From GCA-020343675 sp964462945 (lineage in GTDB: Bacteria > Planctomycetota > Phycisphaerae > Sedimentisphaerales > Anaerobacaceae): DNA of 25,194 bases. Below, piece after piece: positions 6,774 to 14,189 of the stretch. The position numbers and the translations under genes were made by a program. The stretch spans positions 1 to 25,194 of the forward strand of contig CAYWZW010000075.1 in NCBI GenBank assembly GCA_964462945.1, in the 5' to 3' direction. The notes under the pieces are model-generated. The model was not told the DNA's origin and ran no database searches. It saw nothing but the letters and a program-made list of their open reading frames with translations. The stretch's first letter is position 1, and each line of letters starts with the position of its first letter.

Positions 6774-8639
6774 ATGATCAGAAATCTCACGTCGCAATTG
6801 AGAGCATCAGGGGCTTTGTCGGTATTCGTCCCGGCTTTGCTTACAGCGGCCGCGTTGTCCATCGGAGCACCCGGCCCGGTCTTTGCCGAGACTTATCACG
6901 TATGGGAGAAGATGGAGATTACCTTGCAGTCAGGTAAATCCTATGACAACCCGTACACGGACGTCGAGGTCTGGGCCGATCTCAAGGGCCCGGGGTTCGA
7001 CAAGCGATGCTACGGATTCTGGGACGGTGGCAACACGTTCCGCATTCGTGTTCTGGCGACCGCTCCCGGAACGTGGACGTGGAGCACCGGGTCAAATCAG
7101 GACGACGCCGGTCTGAACGGCAGGAGCGGCCAGTTCACCGCAACGGCCTGGGACGAGGCCGGGAAAAAAGAAAATCCGTGCCAGCGCGGCATGATCAAGG
7201 CATCCGCAAACGGTCATGCCTTCGAATATGCCGACGGCACGCCTTTCTTCCTTGTGGGTGACACCTGGTGGGCCACCCCCACCTTCAGATTCCCGTGGTA
7301 CGACGACAACAAAACACGCCCTATGGGTCCGGGCGCCGGGCTTAAAGACTACGTCAAATTCCGCAAAGACCAAGGTTTCAACTGCGTCGCCATGATCGCT
7401 GCATTTCCAAACTGGGCCAACGACGGCAGTCCGGCAACACTGAAGATGGACGACGGCACGATCCTGCGTGCCGCCTGGCAGCAGCCCGGCACCGAAAGTG
7501 CAAAGGATATGCACGATGAGGACGGCAACCGCGCGTTTTTGTTCCCAGGCAAAGTGACGGGCTATGAAAATATCTTCCCGGACATAGACCGGATTAACCC
7601 CAAATATTTTCAAAGTCTCGATAAGAAAATCGACTACTTGAATGCGAGCGGTCTTGTTCCCTTTATCGAAGTGTCACGCCGCGACATCGGCCAGGGCTGG
7701 AAGAAATATTACCAGTGGCCCGAATCTTATACGCGGTACATCCAGTATGTCTGGGCCCGCTATCAGGCGAATATCTGCCTATTCAGCCCGATTCACTTCG
7801 ACACCAGCAGTGCCACAATCCCCGCGGCCGACTACAACCAGGCCGCCAACAAGGTCATCGAGCAGTACGGCCCCCCCGCCTTCGGCACGCTGGCCGGCAC
7901 CAATTCCAACCCCTCCACGCTGCGCAACTTCGGCCACGTCGATAAGGCCAAATGGCTCACGTTCCATCAAATCGGCAACAGGCGAACGCACAACAACTAC
8001 GCGTACCTGACCGAAATCTTCAACACCTCCCCCGCCGTGCCGGGCATTAACGGCGAGCCCTATTACGCCGGGATGAACGACGCGCCGGGAGGAACGCCGA
8101 CCTCGGCACTGTACTGCCGCTCCGGGATGTACGGCAGCGTTCTGTCGGGCGGATTAGGCGGCCACATCTACGGCGCGGGCGGCTGGGACGGAGGACTGTG
8201 GGGAGGCAACGTCGAAGAGGCCGCCGAGAACCATATCTGGGATGCGATGAGATGGCCCTCCGGCGACCAGATGCGCCACTTGGCAGCGTTCGTTCTGTCC
8301 GAAGGACGCAGATACCAGGAGCTTGTCCCGAGCAGAGAATTGCTCCAACCGAATGAATCGGGCGAGCCGGAAGGTTACACCGGCTGGGCCTATTGTGCAC
8401 GAACCGGCAAGAAGGACCTCTTCCTTTTATATTTCGAAAAAGATTGTTCCAGAGCAGTGCTCTCTGAGGCTGTCGCAGGCGGCAAATACGAAGCCGAATG
8501 GTTTAACCCGCAGACCGGCGAGTGGATCAACGCCGGCGTCGTAACGGCCGATTCCTCCGGCAATATCTCTTTGCCTGATTTTCCGGATAATTCCAGTGTG
8601 TCCACGACCGATTGGGCTCTAAAGCTCACGTTGCATTGA
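6774..8639 (+). CDS. DUF5060/DUF4038 apiosidase-like glycoside hydrolase
   Basis: A 621-aa secreted enzyme. The signal peptide ends near residue 38 (PVFA|ET). Residues about 41-125 match the DUF5060 beta-sandwich (WEKMEITL, NPYTDVEVWADLKGP, PGTWTWSTGS). Residues about 150-500 are a DUF4038/apiosidase-like TIM barrel (DGTPFFLVGDTWW, FNCVAMIA, INPKYFQSLDKKIDYLN, INGEPYYAG). The rest is a beta domain of the collagen-binding-like type (YEAEWFNPQTGEW). By comparison with GH140, E428 in NGEPYY may be the nucleophile and D343 in HFDTSS the acid/base; this is inference. A GTG at 6759 is in frame, but the ATG at 6774 has GGAG 9 nt upstream and gives a cleaner signal peptide. The substrate is unknown; apiose- or arabinose-like side chains of plant or algal polysaccharide are possible. 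The ChbG-type gene follows after 12 bp. Confidence 0.88.
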   Translation: MIRNLTSQLRASGALSVFVPALLTAAALSIGAPGPVFAETYHVWEKMEITLQSGKSYDNPYTDVEVWADLKGPGFDKRCYGFWDGGNTFRIRVLATAPGTWTWSTGSNQDDAGLNGRSGQFTATAWDEAGKKENPCQRGMIKASANGHAFEYADGTPFFLVGDTWWATPTFRFPWYDDNKTRPMGPGAGLKDYVKFRKDQGFNCVAMIAAFPNWANDGSPATLKMDDGTILRAAWQQPGTESAKDMHDEDGNRAFLFPGKVTGYENIFPDIDRINPKYFQSLDKKIDYLNASGLVPFIEVSRRDIGQGWKKYYQWPESYTRYIQYVWARYQANICLFSPIHFDTSSATIPAADYNQAANKVIEQYGPPAFGTLAGTNSNPSTLRNFGHVDKAKWLTFHQIGNRRTHNNYAYLTEIFNTSPAVPGINGEPYYAGMNDAPGGTPTSALYCRSGMYGSVLSGGLGGHIYGAGGWDGGLWGGNVEEAAENHIWDAMRWPSGDQMRHLAAFVLSEGRRYQELVPSRELLQPNESGEPEGYTGWAYCARTGKKDLFLLYFEKDCSRAVLSEAVAGGKYEAEWFNPQTGEWINAGVVTADSSGNISLPDFPDNSSVSTTDWALKLTLH

Positions 8640-8651
8640 GAGGAGTGAAGA

Positions 8652-9533
8652 ATGAGTTATCGACGCGTTTTGTTGCTCAGCGTATCCTTACTTGTCGTTC
8701 ATGCCGGGGATTTGAACGGCCTCGCAGCACAGGACAAAAGCATTCGTTTGATCGTCCGCGGCGATGATATTGGGTCCTGTCACGCCGCCAACGTGGCGTG
8801 TATTCGGTCCTATAAGGAAGGGATCATGACCAGCGTGGAGCTGATGGTGCCCTGCTCGTGGTTCCCGGAGGCAGTCAAACTGCTCAATGAGAATCCGGGG
8901 CTGGACGTCGGCATTCATGTGGTCCTGACCAGCGAATGGGACAATTACAAATGGCGCCCGCTGACCTCGGCCCCCAGCCTGACGGATGCCGACGGCTATT
9001 TCTATCCGACGATCTGGCGGCGCAAGGGCGCCCCGGCCGGGACGGCTCTGCGAGAGGCCGACTGGAAAATCGAGGAAATTGAAAAGGAAATACGCGCTCA
9101 GATCGAGCTGGCCAGACGCAAAGTGCCGCGCGTCAGCCACCTGAGCTTTCACATGGGCTGCTCGGACTGGGACCCGAAAGTCAAAGAGGTCTGCACGAAG
9201 CTAGCGAAGGAATATAATCTCTACGCTGAGACTTCGGCGGATAACGTGCGAATGGCCGGCGGATTTGGGAACGCCAAGACTGCCGAAGAACGAACAAAGA
9301 GATTTATTACGATGCTCAAGGGGTTGAAGCCGGGGACGCACATTTTCGTGGAGCACCCCGGCCTGGATACGCCGGAGATGCGCGCCATCGGGCATACCGG
9401 ATATGAGAACGTGGCTGAAGATCGCCAGGCCGTCACGCAGGTCTTCACGAGCGACCAGGTCAAGGAGGCGATTAAGAAGCTGGATATCAAGCCCATCAAC
9501 TACGCAGACTTGAAAAAGACCGGCGCGAATTGA
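8652..9533 (+). CDS. ChbG/YdjC-family carbohydrate deacetylase, exported
   Basis: A 293-aa protein with a signal peptide (about 1-26). The YdjC-type metal-dependent deacetylase fold is shown by RGDDIGSCHAAN (36-47, metal-binding D39), GIHVVLT (H89) and SHLSFHMG (H163, H167). YdjC/ChbG enzymes remove N-acetyl groups from chito-oligosaccharides or related sugars. Export is a difference from E. coli ChbG, which is cytoplasmic. The start has AGGAG 6 nt upstream, and the gene begins 12 bp after the glycosidase stop, so translation is probably coupled. Its place in the operon suggests removal of acetyl groups from oligosaccharides released outside the cytoplasm. The Asp often seen between the two histidines is Ser165 here, as in some relatives. 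Confidence 0.88.
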   Translation: MSYRRVLLLSVSLLVVHAGDLNGLAAQDKSIRLIVRGDDIGSCHAANVACIRSYKEGIMTSVELMVPCSWFPEAVKLLNENPGLDVGIHVVLTSEWDNYKWRPLTSAPSLTDADGYFYPTIWRRKGAPAGTALREADWKIEEIEKEIRAQIELARRKVPRVSHLSFHMGCSDWDPKVKEVCTKLAKEYNLYAETSADNVRMAGGFGNAKTAEERTKRFITMLKGLKPGTHIFVEHPGLDTPEMRAIGHTGYENVAEDRQAVTQVFTSDQVKEAIKKLDIKPINYADLKKTGAN

Positions 9534-9626
9534 CCTTCAAACCCATTCTGCCGGAACTCATCGCAGACAGTGCGCAACGATCACAATGCCGTGTAATATC
9601 TGACGGAATATCGCAAGGAGAGAAAC

Positions 9627-11291
9627 ATGAGAAAGGCACCGACGCTTGCTTTGCTGTGTGCGCTCGTTTTGTTTGCTGAGACAACAATCGCGCAGGCCGC
9701 AACAACTTCGGCGGCCTCCTCCCAAACATACGACGTAGTCATCTACGGCGGCACCCCGGCGGCAGTGGCGGCGGCCGTCCAGGCCAGGCGCATGGGTAAG
9801 ACGGCGATCATCGTCTGCCCTGAAAAGCATCTGGGCGGGCTTACGACCGGGGGGCTGGGCTGGACCGACTCCGGCAACAAAGAGGCCGTCGGCGGTATCG
9901 CACGCGAGTTCTACCGCCGCGTTAAGAAACATTACGACAAACCGGAGGCCTGGGTCCATCAAAAGCCGCAAGAGTATTCCCGCTACCGCCCCGACGATGA
10001 TGCGATATGGGTCTTCGAGCCCCACGTCGCCGAACAGACCTTCGAAGAGCTCGTGACGGAATACAAGATTCCCGTGCACCGAGACCAGTGGCTCAAACGC
10101 AAAGGCGGCGTCGAAAAAGTCGGCACGCGCATCATCTCTATTACCATGCTCTCCGTAAGGAGTCCCAAGGACAGCGGCAAGACGTACCGAGGCAAGATAT
10201 TCATCGACGCGACATACGAAGGCGACCTCTTGGCCGAAGCCGGCGTGAGCTACCACGTCGGTCGCGAGGGCAATGACGTTTACGGCGAGACGCTGAACGG
10301 CGTCCAGACGCGAAACGCCACCAAGCACCAGTTTGAAAAGCTCGTCGATCCCTACGTCAGACCCGGCGAGCCGGCCAGCGGGCTGCTGCCTCGAATCCAC
10401 GGCGGCGAACCCGGCGAAGAAGGCCGAGGCGACCGCCGCATACAAGCCTACAACTATCGTATGTGCCTGACAACGGTGTCCGAGAACCGCGTGCCCTTTC
10501 CTAAGCCGGACAACTACGACCCGATGCAGTACGAGCTGCTGGGCCGGTATCTCGACCAAGGCTGGCGAGCCTTTTTTGCCAAATTCGACCCGGCGCCGAA
10601 CGCCAAGACCGACACCAATAACCACGGCGCCTTCTCAACCGACGACATCGGCATGAATTACGATTATCCGGAGGCCACTTACGAACGACGACAAGAGATC
10701 CTCAAAGAGCACGAGGATTACCAGAAAGGACTTATATGGTTTCTTGCCTACGACCCGCGCACCCCGGCGGACGTGCGCGAGAAAATGAGCCACTGGGGCC
10801 TGGCGAAGGACGAATTTACCGACAACGGCCACTGGCCCCACCAGATTTATGTGCGCGAGTCCAGGCGAATGGTCAGCGATTTCGTCACGACCGAGCTGCA
10901 CCTGCGACGGAAAAAGCCAACGCCGAAACCCATCGGCATGGGCTCGTACAACATGGACTCGCACAACGTCCAGCGCTACGTCGATCAGACCGGCCACGCC
11001 CGCAACGAAGGTGACATCCAGGTCAATCCCGGCGGCCCCTACCCGATTTCCTACGGCGCGATCGTACCGAAGGCCTCCGAATGTACGAATCTGCTCGTGC
11101 CCGTCTGCGTCTCTTCGTCGCACATCGCGTACGGCTCGATCCGCATGGAGCCGGTCTTTATGATCCTCGGCCAGTCCGCCGCCACCGCCGCCGTCTTTGC
11201 CATAGACGACAATATAAGTGTCCAGGCCGTCGATTATGCCAGGCTGCGAGAACGCCTGCTTGCCGATGGCCAGGTACTGGAACTGCGTTGA
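9627..11291 (+). CDS. Exported FAD-dependent oxidoreductase (FAD_oxidored family)
   Basis: A 554-aa protein with a signal peptide to about residue 24 (IAQAA). Residues 35-63 form the dinucleotide-binding motif in its GGTPAAVAAA variant (YDVVIYGGTPAAVAAAVQAR). KHLGGLTTGGLGWTD (68-81) is typical of the PF12831 family, with TYRGKIFIDATYEGDLLAEAG in the middle and a C-terminal FAD contact near SSHIAYGSIRMEPVFMILGQ. The family is widespread in planctomycete and Bacteroidetes carbohydrate loci; its substrates are mostly undefined, with oxidation of a sugar or sugar acid suggested. AAGGAG lies 6 nt before the ATG. It is the fourth gene of the operon, 93 bp after the deacetylase gene. A long antisense ORF overlaps it and is a GC-rich shadow. 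Confidence 0.9.
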   Translation: MRKAPTLALLCALVLFAETTIAQAATTSAASSQTYDVVIYGGTPAAVAAAVQARRMGKTAIIVCPEKHLGGLTTGGLGWTDSGNKEAVGGIAREFYRRVKKHYDKPEAWVHQKPQEYSRYRPDDDAIWVFEPHVAEQTFEELVTEYKIPVHRDQWLKRKGGVEKVGTRIISITMLSVRSPKDSGKTYRGKIFIDATYEGDLLAEAGVSYHVGREGNDVYGETLNGVQTRNATKHQFEKLVDPYVRPGEPASGLLPRIHGGEPGEEGRGDRRIQAYNYRMCLTTVSENRVPFPKPDNYDPMQYELLGRYLDQGWRAFFAKFDPAPNAKTDTNNHGAFSTDDIGMNYDYPEATYERRQEILKEHEDYQKGLIWFLAYDPRTPADVREKMSHWGLAKDEFTDNGHWPHQIYVRESRRMVSDFVTTELHLRRKKPTPKPIGMGSYNMDSHNVQRYVDQTGHARNEGDIQVNPGGPYPISYGAIVPKASECTNLLVPVCVSSSHIAYGSIRMEPVFMILGQSAATAAVFAIDDNISVQAVDYARLRERLLADGQVLELR

Positions 11292-11340
11292 CGTACAGCG
11301 CACGCCGCACGAAACGGAAAACGAACAGGAGAAACAGCAG

Positions 11341-12015
11341 ATGAAAAACGTGAAGCGTGGACTTGTCGCACTATTTTTTATCGCGCCTTTGACGGCTGTA
11401 TTTGCACGAACAGGAACAGGCGAGGCGCACGTGGCTGAGCCACCGGAAATACGCGAGATTCCCGTGGCGGAGGGCCTGGCCTCCCATCCAGTCAACGGCG
11501 GCGATTGCCTCATTTCCGACGGCCAATATCAGTACATCGCCTTCTATGACGGCCAGCACCAGCTTACTGTGGGAAAGCGAAAACTGAGCGAGACGAAATG
11601 GGACTTCGCAAAACTGCCCGAAAGGGTCGGATGGGACACGCACAACAAAATCGTATTGTTTCAGGACCGAACGGGACATCTGCACGTAACGGGCAATATG
11701 CACTGCGCGCCCTTGCGGTATTATCGCACGACGGAAGCCGGCGGCATACACACGTTCGAGGGCGTTCACACGTGGACGGGGGATCGCGAAAACAGAGTGA
11801 CATACCCGGCTTTGTTTAAGCTTCGCGACGGCTCGATTTACATGATGTACCGCCACGGAAGCAGCGGCGACGGAATGCGAATTTTGGTCCATTATGACGA
11901 GCGGACGCAACAGTGGACCAAGACCGTGCCGGTTCTGACGAACGGCCGGGACCGCAAGCCGCAAAACCCGCGAGAGCCCACAATGATTTACGTCGTCGAA
12001 GTCAGGAACAAATAA
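11341..12015 (+). CDS. BNR_4-family repeat protein, shortened
   Basis: A 224-aa exported protein whose signal peptide ends near residue 22. The sequence ISDGQYQYIAFYDGQHQLTV, KLSETKWDF, DTHNKIVLFQDRTGHLHVTGN, PLRYYRT and VTYPALFKLRDGSIYMMYRHG match the start of the BNR_4 (PF15892) five-to-six-blade propeller. Such proteins are often sugar-binding or polysaccharide-lyase-like. Family members are normally about twice as long, so this copy ends after roughly half the propeller, 26 bp from the convergent HAD gene. It may be truncated and non-functional. The start at 11341 has AGGAG 9 nt upstream; upstream in-frame codons overlap the oxidoreductase gene and are less likely. It is last in the operon. 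Confidence 0.75.
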   Translation: MKNVKRGLVALFFIAPLTAVFARTGTGEAHVAEPPEIREIPVAEGLASHPVNGGDCLISDGQYQYIAFYDGQHQLTVGKRKLSETKWDFAKLPERVGWDTHNKIVLFQDRTGHLHVTGNMHCAPLRYYRTTEAGGIHTFEGVHTWTGDRENRVTYPALFKLRDGSIYMMYRHGSSGDGMRILVHYDERTQQWTKTVPVLTNGRDRKPQNPREPTMIYVVEVRNK

Positions 12016-12035
12016 CGGAATTGGAGCGATTGAAA

Positions 12036-12060
12036 CACGCGTCATTGGCTGACGCGCGTG
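12036..12060. terminator. Hairpin between convergent genes
   Basis: CGCGTCA (12038-12044) pairs with TGACGCG (12050-12056) around a 5-nt loop, and two further pairs form across a 2-nt bulge. It lies just after the BNR gene and includes the HAD stop codon, so it may end transcription from both sides. No T-tract is present. Confidence 0.35.
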
Positions 12061-12720
12061 AGCAATTTCGTGAAATCCTCGGCCTTCAGCTCGCCCAGGC
12101 TGTCCGCGATCATATCCGCTGCTGACAGGGCCGCCCGGTCTCGGGTCGTTGTCAGCGCAATGACCGGCATCCCCGCGGCCTTGCCCGCCTCGATGCCCTG
12201 GACCGCATCTTCAACCACGACGCAGCGGTTGGGTGCCAGTGAGAGTTTCTGTGCGGCCGCCAGAAATGTGTCCGGCGCCGGTTTGCCGTTGGCAACGTCT
12301 TCCTTCGTCACGCAGGAGTTGAAATAGCGACGCAAGCGCAGCCGCTCCAGGACAAGGTCCAGGTTCGCCCTCGGCGCCGAAGTACCAATAGCCAACAGAA
12401 AACCCGTGTCCTTGAGCTCATCGAGCAGCCGGGCCCGCCCCCGGCGGCAGGGCCAGCTTCTCCGCGATAAGCTCACGATACCGCCGCTCTTTCCAATCAG
12501 CCATTCGGTCAATCTCTTCGCAAGACAAATCGCGTCCGGCGAGCATCGGAAGTATCTGATAATTCTGCATGCCGAAGGTGATGGTGAAGAACTCATCCGA
12601 CATGCGAAAACCTTCCCTCTCGGCCAGGTCGCACCACGCCTGCCTGTGCGCCCAGCCGGAATCAACGAGCACCCCATCCAAATCGAAAATTACACCCATG
12701 CGGCCATTCACTTGTGTCAT
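12042..12720 (-). pseudogene. HAD-family phosphatase (beta-phosphoglucomutase-like), frameshifted
   Basis: Two overlapping frames together make one HAD subfamily IA protein of about 225 aa. The first (12720 to 12418) has motif I (VIFDLDGVLVD, D13 and D15) and the cap domain. The second has motif II (AIGTSAP), the motif III lysine (NGKPAPDTF) and motif IV (VVVEDAVQGI). The break is in a G/C-rich run at about 12434-12442; removing one base restores LPPGAARLLDELKD, which fits the family. All catalytic motifs are otherwise intact, so this is either a recent frameshift or a sequencing/assembly indel. It begins 6 bp after the exonuclease stop, in an apparent three-gene run. Likely substrates are small phosphosugars. 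Confidence 0.8.
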
Positions 12721-12726
12721 ACTTTG

Positions 12727-13218
12727 TCATCCGACTTGCAGTCTTTGTCTGAGCGTCTGAAGATTGACAACATCTTCGCGATTATATTCCAGCAGCATCG
12801 CGAGCGCCCGCCGGTCGTGGTTATTCACGTATTCGTACCAGAGCTTCACGGCCATGAATCCATCGACGCCCTTCAAACGCCGGTCTATGCCCAACTGCCG
12901 CTCGACGGCCTTGAGCCCCCCTTTGAGCTTGTTCCGCCAGCAATCGTACATCAGGTCGGTGTGCTTGAAGCAGGCCCTTAAATCCACGCCGAGCCTGGCC
13001 GCAATAAAGGGCAGATCAAACCGGCTGCCGTTGTAGCTGTAAATCTCATCCACGCCGCGAAGGGCCGTCAGCAGCCGGCTTTCGGAGAGATTCGCTTCGA
13101 GAAGCTGAATGACGCGGCACTGCCCGCTTTTTTCCAGGGCAATGCCGATCACCGTCAGGTCGGCATAATACCGGCTCAGGCCAGTCGTCTCGATGTCAAT
13201 ATAGGCGCGGTATTTCAT
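12727..13218 (-). CDS. DEDDy-type RNase H-like exonuclease (YprB-like)
   Basis: A 163-aa protein of the RNase_H_2/YprB type. Visible exonuclease motifs are Exo I YIDIETTGL (D8, E10), Exo II SYNGSRFDLPF (D68) and Exo III LEYNREDVVNL (Y145, D149), the DEDDy pattern for two-metal-ion 3'-5' nucleic acid cleavage. It should act in the cytoplasm; there is no signal peptide. An in-frame TTG at 13236 would overlap the previous gene by 14 bp. The ATG at 13218, 4 bp after that gene's stop, begins directly with MKYRAYIDIETTG and is preferred, although no clear Shine-Dalgarno is seen, which suggests translational coupling. Confidence 0.85.
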   Translation of the reverse strand: MKYRAYIDIETTGLSRYYADLTVIGIALEKSGQCRVIQLLEANLSESRLLTALRGVDEIYSYNGSRFDLPFIAARLGVDLRACFKHTDLMYDCWRNKLKGGLKAVERQLGIDRRLKGVDGFMAVKLWYEYVNNHDRRALAMLLEYNREDVVNLQTLRQRLQVG

Positions 13219-13222
13219 GGTA

Positions 13223-13948
13223 TCACGATATTTCAATTCGCTGCCCCGTTGCCAGCTTCAACCTCTCGTTTGCATTGGCGTTCTTGAGGCTTATCTCCAA
13301 GGTCTTGCAGGAGCCTTCGATCAGAAACAGCTCGTTGTCCGGCGCCGCGTTATAAGTCCAATAAAAATTCATTTTCCAGTGCTGCTCACCGACTTTCACG
13401 GAATACAGCCTTTTGCCTTCGGGCGGCAGGTTCGTGACGATGTTCCCGAATCGGTCAATTCTGACCACGATTCCCACTCTGCCATTCCGATAAAGCTCCA
13501 ATCGCTCGATGCTTTCCGTCTTTGGTCCTAACATCTCAAACCCTCCCAGACCAATATTGGCCGCTGCTCCTGCAAAAACATCGCGGCCGTGAAACGTATA
13601 GCTCGCACCCTCGGGAATTGGAATCACCCTTGTTTCGACGATTCCCTGCTCCTTGAGCGTCTCCCAGAGCAGGCCGTTATCCGGGCCGACGAAATAATAG
13701 TCCGCCGTCTTCACCGCTAGCGCTTTCCTCTCGGTGCCGACGCCCGGATCAACGACGCAGCAGAATACCGCACCTGCCGGGAAGTATTTGTAATTGTTCT
13801 TCAAGACCCACGATGCCTCGATGACACTCTGAGGCGAAATATCGTGGCACAGATCAACGATTTTCGCATCGCTGTCGATGCGATAAATCACCCCCTTCAT
13901 CACACCCACATATTCACTTTGCCCAAAATCGGTCAGCAGGACGATCAT
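13223..13948 (-). CDS. SAM hydroxide adenosyltransferase (SAM hydrolase, DUF62 family)
   Basis: A 241-aa cytoplasmic enzyme that converts S-adenosylmethionine and water/hydroxide to adenosine and methionine, related to the SAM-dependent chlorinase/fluorinase. Family motifs: LLTDFGQSEYVGVMKG (4-19), VVDPGVGTERKA (65-76), FVGPDNGLL (86-94), TFHGRDVFAGAAA (118-130) and GNIVTNL. The Asp-Arg-His triad proposed for the family fits D67, R74 and H120, so hydrolase rather than halogenase activity is expected. ATG 13948 is preferred over the GTG at 13960 because GGAG lies 6 nt upstream. The exonuclease gene follows after 4 bp. The 241 bp upstream hold small palindromes (near 14052-14067 and 14109-14121) but no convincing promoter. 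Confidence 0.92.
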   Translation of the reverse strand: MIVLLTDFGQSEYVGVMKGVIYRIDSDAKIVDLCHDISPQSVIEASWVLKNNYKYFPAGAVFCCVVDPGVGTERKALAVKTADYYFVGPDNGLLWETLKEQGIVETRVIPIPEGASYTFHGRDVFAGAAANIGLGGFEMLGPKTESIERLELYRNGRVGIVVRIDRFGNIVTNLPPEGKRLYSVKVGEQHWKMNFYWTYNAAPDNELFLIEGSCKTLEISLKNANANERLKLATGQRIEIS

Positions 13949-14189
13949 CCTTCGCTCCACGTGCGATTTTCTTTACTTACGTTTCGAGACATGTGTAGAT
14001 TCTAATCCCACGGGCCTTCTGAGGAAAGCAGCTCCCCGATACCCGATACTCTCGGAGCATCGAGAATCCCGGCTCGCGTTTTCGCAACATTTCCGCGCGC
14101 ATTTGGCTTGCCTGGCAAGAATCCTCGCGCACCAAGGCCAAGAACGAGGCGGCAGCCGCGTACACTTAAGACCAGTTTAGAGCGGGCCT

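Noticed and set aside
9558..10625. Long minus-strand open frame antisense to the FAD oxidoreductase
   Set aside because: Valine/alanine/glycine-rich shadow in GC-rich DNA; the plus-strand gene has a Shine-Dalgarno, signal peptide and family motifs.
11218..11340. Upstream in-frame start of the BNR gene
   Set aside because: Overlaps the oxidoreductase C-terminus; ATG 11341 has its own ribosome site and signal peptide.
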